Origin: Curtobacterium sp. MCSS17_007
GTDB taxonomy: Bacteria; Actinomycetota; Actinomycetes; Actinomycetales; Microbacteriaceae
Length of the DNA stretch: 64,000 nt
Direction of reading: 5' to 3'
Assembly: GCF_003234175.2 (NCBI RefSeq)
Contig: NZ_CP126257.1
Span: forward strand, 3,100,001 to 3,164,000
Shown: positions 1-8,646 of the stretch, in pieces
Layout of the letters: the number at the start of each line of letters is the position of its first letter
Numbering within the stretch: position 1 is the stretch's first letter
Program-made: the position numbers and the translations under genes
Notes under the pieces: model-generated
Database searches by the model: none
Seen by the model: the letters and a program-made list of their open reading frames with translations, nothing else
Told to the model about the DNA's origin: nothing

Positions 1-193
1 CGATCGACCACAGCTCGCGGAGTGCGGTCGCGACGGTGTTCGCCTCGAGGACTTCTCCGTGCTTCGTCGCGTCGACCGGCACCGGGACCTCGGCGACGCG
101 GACGATCATCGGTTGGGGCTTGGCGGCGTCTGCTACCTCGACCGCACGGATCGTCTCGGCACCGATGTCGATGCCGACGATGTTCTTCGCCAT
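1..193 (-). CDS. pilM: Type IV pilus assembly protein PilM (N-terminal part)
   Basis: Only the first 64 codons are in the window; the gene continues past the left edge. The frame opens MAKNIVGIDIGAETIRAVEV, which has the phosphate-1 glycine loop (GIDIGAETIRAVE) of the actin-like ATPase fold of PilM. PilM sits on the cytoplasmic face of the inner membrane and links the pilus motor to PilN and PilO. The ATG at 191-193 is preceded by a good ribosome binding site (GGAAGGAACC). It is the last visible gene of the minus-strand pilus locus, 48 bp after pilD, so pilN and pilO are expected just outside the window (inference). Confidence 0.85.
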   Translation of the reverse strand, partial: MAKNIVGIDIGAETIRAVEVADAAKPQPMIVRVAEVPVPVDATKHGEVLEANTVATALRELWSI

Positions 194-241
194 GTCGTGG
201 TTCCTTCCAGGGCGCGGGGAGCGGTCGATCAGCGGTTCGGA

Positions 242-1072
242 TCAGCGCAGACCGGAGAGTCGGAGGTAGGCGTCCCAGAGCGGAGCGCCCGCGAACGCGC
301 CCACCCACGCGCCGAGGAGCATCCAGGGGCCGAACGGGATACCGGTCGATCGGCTCGCCCGTCGCACCGCGAGGAGGACGATGCCGAAGGTACCGCCCAG
401 CGCGAACGCCGCGGAAGCACCCACAGCGAGGGGTCCCCATCCGAGGTACGCCAGCACGAGGCCCAGGACGCCGGCGAGCTTGACGTCCCCGAGCCCCATC
501 CCGCGCGGCACCGCGAGGGCGAGGGCGAGATACGCACCGCCGAGACCGATCGCCCCGACGAGACCACGGAGGAGGGCTACCCAGTCGCCGGTGAAGGCAC
601 TCGCGCCGGTCAGGAGCACGGCGAGCACCGGGTAGGCGGGCAGCACGATCCGGTTCGGCAGCCGGTGTGTGTCCAGGTCGATGAGCGCGAGCGCGACGCT
701 GATGGCCATCAGGTAGAGGAGGGCGAGGAGGAGCACGCCGTGACCCATCAACTCTGCGGACGTGGCCTGCGCACGCGGCTGGAAACCGAGGACGACCACG
801 ACGAACAGCACCGCCGTCGCCGCCTCGACGAGCGGGTACCGCACCGGGATCGGAAGCGCGCAGTCACGGCAGCGTCCGCGCAGGACGAACCACGAGATCA
901 CCGGGACGTTGTCGACGCCGCGGATCGCGTGCTGGCAGCGCGGGCAGGCCGACGCAGGCGACACCACGGAGCGACCGGCGGGCACACGGTGCACGACGAC
1001 GTTGAGGAACGAGCCGAGGGCGAGGCCCAGGACGCCGACGATCGGTGTCAGGACCGGGAGCGCGGCGATCAC
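242..1072 (-). CDS. pilD: Prepilin peptidase/N-methyltransferase PilD
   Basis: A 276-residue integral membrane aspartic protease that cleaves the leader of prepilins and methylates the new N-terminus. Both zinc cysteine pairs of bifunctional enzymes are present (CPRC at 43-46, CRDC at 68-71). The two catalytic aspartates lie in IDLDTHRLP (about 132-134) and GLGDVK (Asp196), with several hydrophobic helices around them. I chose the GTG at 1070-1072 because it forms a GTGA overlap with the stop of the upstream minor pilin gene; longer frames would run through that gene. It is translationally coupled to the three minor pilin genes and is the expected processing enzyme for them and for PilA. Confidence 0.93.
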   Translation of the reverse strand: MIAALPVLTPIVGVLGLALGSFLNVVVHRVPAGRSVVSPASACPRCQHAIRGVDNVPVISWFVLRGRCRDCALPIPVRYPLVEAATAVLFVVVVLGFQPRAQATSAELMGHGVLLLALLYLMAISVALALIDLDTHRLPNRIVLPAYPVLAVLLTGASAFTGDWVALLRGLVGAIGLGGAYLALALAVPRGMGLGDVKLAGVLGLVLAYLGWGPLAVGASAAFALGGTFGIVLLAVRRASRSTGIPFGPWMLLGAWVGAFAGAPLWDAYLRLSGLR

Positions 1073-2913
1073 GGGAGCGCCGTCCCGGCCGCGTCGTATG
1101 CAGTCCTCGACTCCACCTGTGTCGCTACTCGGTAGGTCGTGACCGTCGGCTGCGGGAACTTCGGCGGCGTGTAGGTGGCCAGGCTCGGGTCGAACCGGTA
1201 GTCCTTGTCGTACCCCTGCCCGCTCGCCAACCCGACGGCACCACGGAAGTTCTGCGCGATCGACCCGTTCACGGTCAGGGTGCCCCGGCCGTTCGTCGAA
1301 CCGCGCGTCCAGTTCTGCACCACGAACGTGCCGGTGTTCGAGAGGATCGCACCGTCGATCTCCCGGTCCTTCGTCAGGAGCGTGGAGCCGTCCGGCTTGA
1401 TCGGGTTCCACACCCAGACCGCGCGCTGACCGATCAGCCCGAGCACGGTCGACGCAGAGCGGTTCGCGGAGTAGGTGATGTCGCCGGTGACGTAGAGGTA
1501 GTTCTCGGCCGCAATGGTGACGGCCTTGTCGACGGTACCTTCGACAAACGCGTCGCCACGGTCGCACCCGTACGGCTCCGAGACCCCCTGGCCGAGGCCG
1601 GCGGTGGGATCTGCTTCCGAGCTGCTCACCGTGTTCCCGATGAACGGGTACCCGACGCCGTTCTGCTTGAAGCTCGTGGCGCTCCTCGATCCGACGCTGG
1701 GCTTGAGCGCCGAGCAGGCGGTGGCGGTCGTCTTCGTCGCCTCGGACTCACTCCACGAGTTCGGGTCCTTCTGCTGTCCGGCGCGGGTGGCCGGTTCGTT
1801 CTGGACGTAGACGATGTTGTTCTTCGGGACCGGGATCGTCGCGCCCCGGCTGCTCCGGAGCGCGCTCACGTCCCCGCACATCGCGACGGCGTCGCCGCTC
1901 ACGAGCTGCGCGCCAGCCGTGGCTGTCTCCCCCTGTACCTGCGTCTTGATCGTCAGCGGCGAGCGCACCGTCATGGTGCCGTTGCCGTTGAAGACGATCT
2001 TCGTCGGGCCGGTGTACAGGCACCCAGGGCCCTCGACGGTGTCGCGGGTGAGAGGCAGGTCCGTGCGCGTGAAGTCGCGCAGGTCACCGATCGTCGCGGG
2101 TGGCGTCAGCGTCGAGGACGTCTTCGGCGTGACGTCGTACTGGCCGGCGGAGCATCCGCTGCCGCTGCTCGTGATGCCGAACACGCTCTGCACGGAGCTC
2201 TTGAACGACGCACCGCAGACCTTGATCTGGTCGTTCGACCGCACCGGGCCACGCAAGACGTCGCTCGACCCGAACTGGATCTGCTGGCAGGTCCGCGACG
2301 TCGCCGCCGGCCGGTACGCCGACGTGCACAGCGTTGAGCTGGTGGTCGAGATGGTCTCGTTCGTGACGGTCGGGTCGCCCGACTCGTAGTTCGTGAAGTA
2401 CAGGTAGTTCGAGAAGCCATCGGGCCGGACGTTCGCGACGACGGTGCGGGTCGTCGAGCCGGACCGGCCGGTCGACTGGACGCGGATCACGCCCTGCGCC
2501 GACAGCTTGCTGTTGTCCACCGCGTACCGGAACGATGAGTCGCCCGCGGTGCCGTCCCCCGTCGGGACTGTCACCCAGGGGTCGGAAGCGCGGTACCCGA
2601 ACGCCGGGTTGCCGCCGTCGCCCTTCGGGAACAGGCTGCCCGTGGCCAGGCTGAACGGCGCCCGCGGCTGCCCGTAGTTCCCGTAGGTGTTGTCAGCGTT
2701 GAGACGGGACTGGTAGTCGGCGACCCCCGCGTACGCAGCCGCGATCGCCCGGTTCCACGACCGGTCCGAGGCCGTGACCCGCGCCCCTGAGGTGGCGACC
2801 GCGACCATCGTCGCGACGAGCAGCATGACGACGGCGCCGATGCCGACGACGGCGACGAGGGCGATCCCCCGCTCGTCGTCGCGGGCGCGGATCGCGCGCA
2901 GGATCCGGATCAC
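1069..2913 (-). CDS. Large GspK/PilX-like minor pilin, 614 aa
   Basis: The N-terminus is a prepilin-like leader ending in ERG followed by a long hydrophobic helix (IALVAVVGIGAVVMLL). The residue at mature position 5 is not Glu, unlike the neighbouring pilins. Absence of Glu5 is typical of GspK-type pseudopilins that cap the tip, and AYAGVADYQSRL fits the PilX/GspK N-terminal domain. The rest is a large Ser/Thr/Gly-rich exported region with scattered Cys (for example near CTSAYRP and CQQIQF) and no domain I recognise. The gene overlaps its neighbours on both sides by 4 bp (ATGA at 2910-2913, GTGA at 1069-1072), so it is co-translated with them. A tip adhesin or tip-initiation role is inference. 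Confidence 0.75.
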   Translation of the reverse strand: MIRILRAIRARDDERGIALVAVVGIGAVVMLLVATMVAVATSGARVTASDRSWNRAIAAAYAGVADYQSRLNADNTYGNYGQPRAPFSLATGSLFPKGDGGNPAFGYRASDPWVTVPTGDGTAGDSSFRYAVDNSKLSAQGVIRVQSTGRSGSTTRTVVANVRPDGFSNYLYFTNYESGDPTVTNETISTTSSTLCTSAYRPAATSRTCQQIQFGSSDVLRGPVRSNDQIKVCGASFKSSVQSVFGITSSGSGCSAGQYDVTPKTSSTLTPPATIGDLRDFTRTDLPLTRDTVEGPGCLYTGPTKIVFNGNGTMTVRSPLTIKTQVQGETATAGAQLVSGDAVAMCGDVSALRSSRGATIPVPKNNIVYVQNEPATRAGQQKDPNSWSESEATKTTATACSALKPSVGSRSATSFKQNGVGYPFIGNTVSSSEADPTAGLGQGVSEPYGCDRGDAFVEGTVDKAVTIAAENYLYVTGDITYSANRSASTVLGLIGQRAVWVWNPIKPDGSTLLTKDREIDGAILSNTGTFVVQNWTRGSTNGRGTLTVNGSIAQNFRGAVGLASGQGYDKDYRFDPSLATYTPPKFPQPTVTTYRVATQVESRTAYDAAGTALP

Positions 2914-3620
2914 GACGACGCTCCCATGACGATGTTCGGCAAGCTGGCCGTGCTCGACAGCGTGACGGCGTTCGGGTCCGCACTGCTCGAGCCGACGGTC
3001 ACGGCCATCGTGACGGCACGGATGTTCGGCAAGTCGGTGGGTGCGAGGGCGGAGCCCGTGATGGTCAGCGGACTGCCGTCGGTCTTCCGGTAGCTGAAGG
3101 CGGTCGCATTGACGGCGGACGACACGAGGGTTCGCTGTGTGGTCGGTGTCGCTGCGAGCGTCGGGCCGGAACCGAGCGGAAACGCGAAGTACGACGTGTT
3201 GTTGGCGACGGCCTGGCCCTTCCAGGTGGTCTCGGTGATCCGCTTCGTCGCCGGATCGAGCGTGAGCTGCACCTCGACGGGCTGCGACAGGGTCGAGTCG
3301 AGGTTGACGTACGCGAAGAAGCGCAGCGACGTCGCGCTCGCGTACTGGAACGCGAACTGCGAGTCGTCACCCGTGGGCACCGGGTTGTCCGTCGCGGCCC
3401 GGAGCATGCGCCCCATCTCGTTCATCGCCACCGAGGCGGCTCGCGTGTTCGCACTCGTCGACGTAGCGGTCACCGCGGCCTTCTGCGAGGAGACGAGGAA
3501 CGAGCCCGCGATCGTCAGGACGAGCAATCCGAGCGTCATCGCCACGAGGAGTTCCACGAGGGACAGCCCGCGCTCCTCCGTGCGGAGACGGTCCGCGAGT
3601 CGCCGGAGCACCACGCTCAC
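2910..3620 (-). CDS. PilW/GspJ-like minor pilin
   Basis: A 236-residue prepilin-type protein. The leader ends ..EERG before LSLVELLVAMTLG, so Glu5 is present as in standard type IV pilins and the peptidase cut is G-L. One N-terminal hydrophobic helix is followed by an exported beta-rich region. The GTG at 3618-3620 overlaps the stop of the upstream pilin as GTGA; an in-frame ATG further upstream (3764) would lie inside that gene and is rejected. Its position between a PilV-like and a GspK-like pilin matches minor pilin operons in which these proteins form a priming or tip complex (family knowledge; role inferred). Confidence 0.8.
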   Translation of the reverse strand: MSVVLRRLADRLRTEERGLSLVELLVAMTLGLLVLTIAGSFLVSSQKAAVTATSTSANTRAASVAMNEMGRMLRAATDNPVPTGDDSQFAFQYASATSLRFFAYVNLDSTLSQPVEVQLTLDPATKRITETTWKGQAVANNTSYFAFPLGSGPTLAATPTTQRTLVSSAVNATAFSYRKTDGSPLTITGSALAPTDLPNIRAVTMAVTVGSSSADPNAVTLSSTASLPNIVMGASS

Positions 3621-4990
3621 GGGGCGACGACCGTTCGCGGGTCGAGGGTGACGACGTTGCCGCTCGTCGTCGTCTTGAGGTTCAGTGCGTCCGGGTTGGC
3701 AGCGATCTTGACCGATCCCGACGCGAGGAGGTTGCCGACCGCCGTCGTGCCGGCGAGCGACCACGTGCCGAACGGCAGGGCGATCGTCGTCGGTCGGAGC
3801 GACGACAACCCGGTGAACACGTAGGTCGTGGCCTGACAGCCGGGGTCGCCGTTCGGAACGGCGCTGGTGTTCTTCACCTTGGCGACCAGGACCGTGTCGA
3901 GTCCACTGGTCGTGACGTCGACGATGCCCATCGGCGCTCGGGCCGTGACCGTACTGTCAGTCGTCGGGTTGAAGCCGGGAGTGACGCCGTCCGCGGCGTT
4001 GAAGATGTTCGGTGAGGTCGCGAAGCCGTTCGCGGTCGGCCAGGCCGACGGATCGACGTTCGTGCAGGTGTCCGAGAACGCGCCCGCGACGGCCTTCCAC
4101 TGGTACGGGAAGAGCGTCGTCGTCACCGTGGAGACCGTCTTCACCTGGTCGTCGTAGCGGTAGGTCATCGGGAGGGCCGTGGGCAGCTTCGCGCTGACGC
4201 CGTCCTTCAGGTTGAGCGGACCGCCCGCCGTCACCGTGAGTCCGCGGTCGAACTGGAACGTCTTGTTGCCGACGCCGCCCGCAGCGGTCGTGACGTCGGC
4301 GTAGGGCGCCGCGGTACCGTCGGGGTCGATGTTTCCGGCCTTGGTGATCGTGACCCGGTACGTCCCAGGGGTCACACCGACGGCGTAGGTGCACCCGTTC
4401 GCGTCGGTCGCGGCGGGCGGTCTGGCGATGGCGCTCGCACCGCCGGAGCGGGGCGTGAACGCCACCGCCACGCCCTGGTTCGGGCCGCCGGTTGCCGTCT
4501 TGACACCGATGACGATCGTCGACGCCGTTGCGCTGGTGACGGCGGACGACGGCGAGATGAGCGTGTCGAGCACCACGTTCTTCTGGCGGGGCGAGGTGCC
4601 GCTTGTCCAGGAGACGCTGATGGAGACACGCTTGTAGGCGAGTACGCCCGAACCGGCACCGCAGGTGTTGTCGGACCCGTCCGAGTTGATCCAGTTGGTC
4701 GTCTGCTTGACCGTGAAGTCCTGGTTCCCGACGGTCGCCGGCACGGTCTCGTCATCGAGGGTGAAGACGTCCTTCGTGCTGCGCGCGGCGTCGAGCGCCT
4801 GGTTCGCGAGGTTGAGGGCAGCCTCGCGGGAGCGGTTGTCCTGCGTCAGGTAGAGCGTGGAGACGATGCCGGCGGCGACGCCCGCGGCGATCATCGCGAA
4901 GATCGTCATGGCGACCATGACCTCGATGATCGAGAAGCCCTCGTCGGACTCCCGGGCCGCTCGGAGGCGGTCGACGATGCGCAGCAGCAT
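3617..4990 (-). CDS. PilV-like minor pilin with carboxypeptidase-regulatory-like domain, 457 aa
   Basis: The N-terminus carries a prepilin leader cut at G-F (DEG|FSIIEVMVAM) with Glu5, then a hydrophobic helix. The length (457 aa) is two to three times that of usual minor pilins. In the middle, around NGCTYAVGVTPGTYRVTITK, the sequence looks like a CarboxypepD_reg/SpaA-like beta-sandwich, a fold often used by Gram-positive surface proteins for rigid display. The C-terminal part is Thr/Ala-rich with a few Cys. It is the first of the three coupled minor pilin genes, 78 bp after pilA. The domain call is from eye only, so an adhesin role is inference. Confidence 0.78.
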   Translation of the reverse strand: MLLRIVDRLRAARESDEGFSIIEVMVAMTIFAMIAAGVAAGIVSTLYLTQDNRSREAALNLANQALDAARSTKDVFTLDDETVPATVGNQDFTVKQTTNWINSDGSDNTCGAGSGVLAYKRVSISVSWTSGTSPRQKNVVLDTLISPSSAVTSATASTIVIGVKTATGGPNQGVAVAFTPRSGGASAIARPPAATDANGCTYAVGVTPGTYRVTITKAGNIDPDGTAAPYADVTTAAGGVGNKTFQFDRGLTVTAGGPLNLKDGVSAKLPTALPMTYRYDDQVKTVSTVTTTLFPYQWKAVAGAFSDTCTNVDPSAWPTANGFATSPNIFNAADGVTPGFNPTTDSTVTARAPMGIVDVTTSGLDTVLVAKVKNTSAVPNGDPGCQATTYVFTGLSSLRPTTIALPFGTWSLAGTTAVGNLLASGSVKIAANPDALNLKTTTSGNVVTLDPRTVVAP

Positions 4991-5068
4991 GCTCAGCCTC
5001 TCGTTCGCGGTGGGTGTGTAACGAGACGGGCCATGACGCGTGTCACGACCCGTCTCCGGCTCAGCTGA

Positions 5069-5533
5069 TCAGCAAGCGCCACTGACGACGCCGCCGGCGT
5101 CGGTGATGTGGAAGGTGTTGTCAGCCGTGCTCGTGGCCGCGATGCAGAAGCTCTTGCTATCACCGGAGAGGGTGTAGGTGAGGCTCTTGGTGTTGTCGCT
5201 GAAGCCGGCACCGGCGCTCTTCAGTGCGTCCGAGATCGCCGGGGTCGCCGCACCACCGTTCGCGGCGTGCGTGATGGGCCCAACGCTCGCGGGCAGCGCG
5301 CCGTTGTTCGACTGGATGGAGATGACCGCCGTCTTCCAGTTGGTCAGGTCGGACTTCGCCGAGCTGTCCTTCGCGTTGTTCGTGATGCCCAGGTACACCG
5401 GGATCGCGATCGCGGCGAGGATGCCGATGATGATGACGACGACCAGGAGCTCGATGAGCGTGAAGCCCTTCTCCTTGTCCTCGAGGAGGCCCTTGCGGCG
5501 AGCGTCGAGCTTGCCCATGAGAGCGAAGTACAT
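5069..5533 (-). CDS. pilA: Major type IV pilin PilA
   Basis: Classic type IVa pilin. A short basic leader ends ..KEKG and is followed by FTLIELLVVVIIIG with Glu5, then the long N-terminal helix and a compact globular domain. Two cysteines near the C-terminus (SFCIAAT and VSGAC) can form the usual D-region disulfide. I start at the ATG at 5531-5533, which has GGAAA five bases upstream; an ATG four codons earlier (5545) has only AGAAGA directly against it and is a fair alternative. The gene sits in its own transcription space between pilC and the minor pilins, preceded by a small GC-rich hairpin, which fits separate high-level expression. Confidence 0.92.
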   Translation of the reverse strand: MYFALMGKLDARRKGLLEDKEKGFTLIELLVVVIIIGILAAIAIPVYLGITNNAKDSSAKSDLTNWKTAVISIQSNNGALPASVGPITHAANGGAATPAISDALKSAGAGFSDNTKSLTYTLSGDSKSFCIAATSTADNTFHITDAGGVVSGAC

Positions 5534-5663
5534 GGTGTTTTCCATTCTTCTGGGAAATGCGTTGGGGGATGTGCCGCAGACTGCTCCGCCGCCGCTGGCA
5601 AGCGTATTCAGGGCGCTTTGGAGGCATAATCCCGAGAACGGGGGTGATCTCTGCTACGAAATG

Positions 5664-5679
5664 CCCCCAGTACCGGGGG
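5664..5679 (-). terminator. Possible terminator or attenuator between pilC and pilA
   Basis: On the transcribed strand CCCCC-GGTACT-GGGGG forms a 5-bp GC stem followed by CATTTCG, 48 bp after the pilC stop. It could end or attenuate the pilBTC transcript before pilA. The stem is short and the U-run weak, so this is tentative. Confidence 0.3.
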
Positions 5680-5726
5680 TGCGGATCACCTGACGGCCCC
5701 CGGAACGAGGGACGCCGGTCGTCGAG

Positions 5727-6950
5727 TCACTTGACGAGCGAGGAGATCTGGAAGATCGGCAGGTACAGCGCGACGATCATGCCGCCCACCACCACACCGA
5801 GGAACCCGATCAGCAGCGGCTCGATGAGCGACGTCAATGCTTCGGTCGACGCTTCTACTTCATTGTCGTAGAACACCGCGATGCGTTCCAGCATCAATTC
5901 CATGGAACCGGCGTCCTCGCCGACGGCGATCATCTGCGCGACCATTGCCGGGAACACCGTTTCGCGTTCGAGTGGTGCGGCGATGGACTCGCCTTTCCGC
6001 ACCGCTTCGGAAACCCGGTGCAAAGCTCGTTCGACGACGATGTTGTTCGACACCTTGCCGGCGATCTGCAGGGCTTCGAGGATCGGTACGCCCGCGCCGA
6101 TCATGTTCGACAGGTTCCGCGAGAACCGTGCCATCACGATCTTCCGCGCGAGCTGCCCGAACACCGGCATCCGGAGCTTCAGCGGGTCGACGAGCCCGCG
6201 GACCCGGTCGGTGTTCTTGTTCGCCCGCCACCAGAGCCACCCGACGACCAGGAGCACGGCGAGCACCGGACCGATGTAGACCATGGCGTGCGAGAGCCAG
6301 ACGAGCACCATCGTCGGCAGCGGGAGCTGGCCGCCGAGTGACGCGAACATGTCCCGGAAGATCGGCACGATGAAGATGAGCATGATCGCCACCGCGAGCA
6401 GCGACATGACCAGGACGACCACGGGGTAGGTCATGGCCGACCTGATCGTCGACCGGAGCTTGTGCTCCTTCTCGAAGTTCGTCGCGATCGAGTCCATCGC
6501 CTGGTCGAGGAAGCCGCCCGTCTCCCCCGCCCGGATCATGTTGACCATGATCGGCGGGAAGTCGACCGGGTACTTCGCCACGGCATCCGAGAACGACACA
6601 CCGCGCTCGACGTCGTCGCGGACCTTCCCGAGGATGTCCTGCAGCTTCTTGTTGTCCGTCTGGTCGGCGAGGATCGTCAGCGCGCGGAGCAGCGAGAGCC
6701 CCGACGACAGCATGGTCGAGGCCTGCCGCGACATGATCGCGAGGTCCTTGAGCCCGACGCCCTTCTCGAACCCCGGGATCTTGATCTCCGTCTGCAGCCC
6801 GGTGCCGGGCTTCGCCTCGGTGATCGCGATGGGCGAGACGCCCATCGTGCGGAGCCGCTGCACGACCGCACCCTCGGACGCAGCGTCGAGCCGGCCCTTG
6901 ACGAGCTTGCCGGCACCGTCACGGCCCCGGTAGTCGAAGGCGAGCGACAT
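5727..6950 (-). CDS. pilC: Type IV pilus inner-membrane platform protein PilC
   Basis: A 407-residue type II secretion F/PilC protein. It has two repeated cytoplasmic four-helix domains, each followed by membrane helices (for example the stretch VVVLVMSLLAVAIML and the C-terminal PLLIGFLGVVVGGM). It anchors the PilB and PilT motors and passes their rotation to the growing pilus. The ATG at 6948-6950 shares a base with the pilT stop (TGATG overlap), so the two are coupled. Length and topology match the family. Confidence 0.93.
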   Translation of the reverse strand: MSLAFDYRGRDGAGKLVKGRLDAASEGAVVQRLRTMGVSPIAITEAKPGTGLQTEIKIPGFEKGVGLKDLAIMSRQASTMLSSGLSLLRALTILADQTDNKKLQDILGKVRDDVERGVSFSDAVAKYPVDFPPIMVNMIRAGETGGFLDQAMDSIATNFEKEHKLRSTIRSAMTYPVVVLVMSLLAVAIMLIFIVPIFRDMFASLGGQLPLPTMVLVWLSHAMVYIGPVLAVLLVVGWLWWRANKNTDRVRGLVDPLKLRMPVFGQLARKIVMARFSRNLSNMIGAGVPILEALQIAGKVSNNIVVERALHRVSEAVRKGESIAAPLERETVFPAMVAQMIAVGEDAGSMELMLERIAVFYDNEVEASTEALTSLIEPLLIGFLGVVVGGMIVALYLPIFQISSLVK

Positions 6951-8629
6951 CAGTGGCCTCCCGAGTACTTGTCGCCGAAGTCGATCTCCGACGCGGCGAT
7001 GGCCGCGGCGGACGAGTCGGACGGCGACTCGACGCGCTGCACGAGCCGGTCGAAGCCGTCCTCGTCGTGCACCTTCTCCATCGCCGCGGCGCGGGTGACG
7101 GTGCCGACGTTGACGAGTTCCGCGAGGTCCTGGTCCATCGTGTGCATGCCTGCGTCGCGGCCGGCCTGCATGGCGGAGGTGATCTGGTAGGTCTTGCCCT
7201 CGCGCACCAGGTTCGCGATCGCCGGCGTGGTCTTCATGATCTCGGTGGCGACGACGCGGCCGGCCCCGTTGGCCTTCGGCACGAGGGTCTGGCACACGAC
7301 GCCCTCGAGCGTGGCGGCGAGCTGCGTCCGGATCTGCCCCTGCTGGTGCGGCGGGAACACGTCGATGACGCGGTCGATGGTGCCGGGGGCGCTCTGCGTG
7401 TGGAGCGTGGCGAAGACGAGGTGTCCGGTCTCGGCCGCGGTCAGTGCGACGGAGATGGTCTCGAGGTCGCGGAGCTCGCCGATCAGAATGACGTCGGGGT
7501 CCTGCCGCAGCACGTGCTTGAGGGCGGCCGCGAAGGAGTGCGTGTCGGCACCGACCTCGCGCTGGTTGATGATCGCCTTCTTGTGCTCGTGCATGAACTC
7601 GATCGGGTCCTCGACCGTCACGATGTGGTCGGCACGGGTCTCGTTGACCAGGTCGATGAGCGCCGCGAGGGTCGTCGACTTGCCGGACCCGGTCGGCCCC
7701 GTGACGAGGACGAGTCCGCGGGGCAGCTTGGCGAACTCGCCGACGTGCGCCGGGATGCCGAGCTGCTTGAGCGACTTGATCTTCGTGGGGATGATGCGGA
7801 ACGCTGCGCCCCAGTTGCCCCGCTGCTGGTAGTAGTTCACGCGGAAGCGGAACTCCGGCGACAGGGAGTAGGCGAAGTCGAGTTCCTGCTCGTGGTCGAA
7901 CTGCCCGGCCTGCTCGGGGCTGAGCAGCGTCTTCAGTGCGGCGATCACCTTGTTCCGGGCCCACGGTCCTCCGGGCACGGCGGGTCGCAGGGAGCCGTCG
8001 ACGCGCACGGTCGGCGGGGCGTCCGCGGTGACGTGCAGGTCGGAGGCCCCCTGGTACACGACCTGGGCGAGCGCGGTGATGAGGTCGGCGTCCGCGACCT
8101 CGCGAGCGTGTCGCGTGAAGCCGATCTCGGGGTGGGTGCCGCCGGCTGCCGGAGCGACGGACCGGAGGACCGTGGTCGGGGCCGCGGGCGCCGCCGGCAG
8201 GTGCTCGGTCACGACGTCGGCGTAGCCGTACGCGGCGGTCGACGGCGGCACGGCGGCGGGTGGCGTGGCGGGTGCGGCCTGCGGCTGCGCGACCGGCACG
8301 GCGACCGGGGCTCCGGCGGGCGGCGGCCAGGACCCGGTGCCACTCCACGCGGGGGCGCCGTCGGAGCCCGGACCGTTCGCCCACGCGCCCGCGCTGCCGG
8401 TGCCGGAGGGGTCGCCCCACACCGGCTCGGCCGACAGGTCGTAGACCGCGTTGCTCGACGTCGGCACCACGGGCCGGTCGACCTCCGGCGCCGACGCGGC
8501 GGCCGCAGCCGCTGCCGCCGCCGCGAGCCGCGCGGCCCGACGCCCGCCGACCTCGTTGCCCGGCTGTCCGGGGTGCCAGCCGGCGACGGGGTCGTCGCCG
8601 GCCTCGATGTCGTACACCGATTCGTTCAT
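6950..8629 (-). CDS. pilT: Pilus retraction ATPase PilT with long N-terminal extension
   Basis: The C-terminal ~390 residues are a full PilT: Walker A GPTGSGKS at 311-318, Walker B DPDVILIGELRD at 377-388, the His box region HTQSAPGTIDR, and AIANLVREGK, which matches the AIRNLIRE signature of retraction motors. It drives pilus disassembly for twitching or DNA uptake. At 559 aa it is about 200 residues longer than usual. Residues 1-170 hold an Ala run (about 36-46) and a Pro/Ala/Gly-rich disordered stretch. I start at the ATG at 8627-8629, with GGGAG upstream; the frame is open further but overlaps pilB. It lies 17 bp after the pilB stop. Confidence 0.92.
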   Translation of the reverse strand: MNESVYDIEAGDDPVAGWHPGQPGNEVGGRRAARLAAAAAAAAAASAPEVDRPVVPTSSNAVYDLSAEPVWGDPSGTGSAGAWANGPGSDGAPAWSGTGSWPPPAGAPVAVPVAQPQAAPATPPAAVPPSTAAYGYADVVTEHLPAAPAAPTTVLRSVAPAAGGTHPEIGFTRHAREVADADLITALAQVVYQGASDLHVTADAPPTVRVDGSLRPAVPGGPWARNKVIAALKTLLSPEQAGQFDHEQELDFAYSLSPEFRFRVNYYQQRGNWGAAFRIIPTKIKSLKQLGIPAHVGEFAKLPRGLVLVTGPTGSGKSTTLAALIDLVNETRADHIVTVEDPIEFMHEHKKAIINQREVGADTHSFAAALKHVLRQDPDVILIGELRDLETISVALTAAETGHLVFATLHTQSAPGTIDRVIDVFPPHQQGQIRTQLAATLEGVVCQTLVPKANGAGRVVATEIMKTTPAIANLVREGKTYQITSAMQAGRDAGMHTMDQDLAELVNVGTVTRAAAMEKVHDEDGFDRLVQRVESPSDSSAAAIAASEIDFGDKYSGGH

Positions 8630-8646
8630 CGTCTCGTGCTCCCGCC

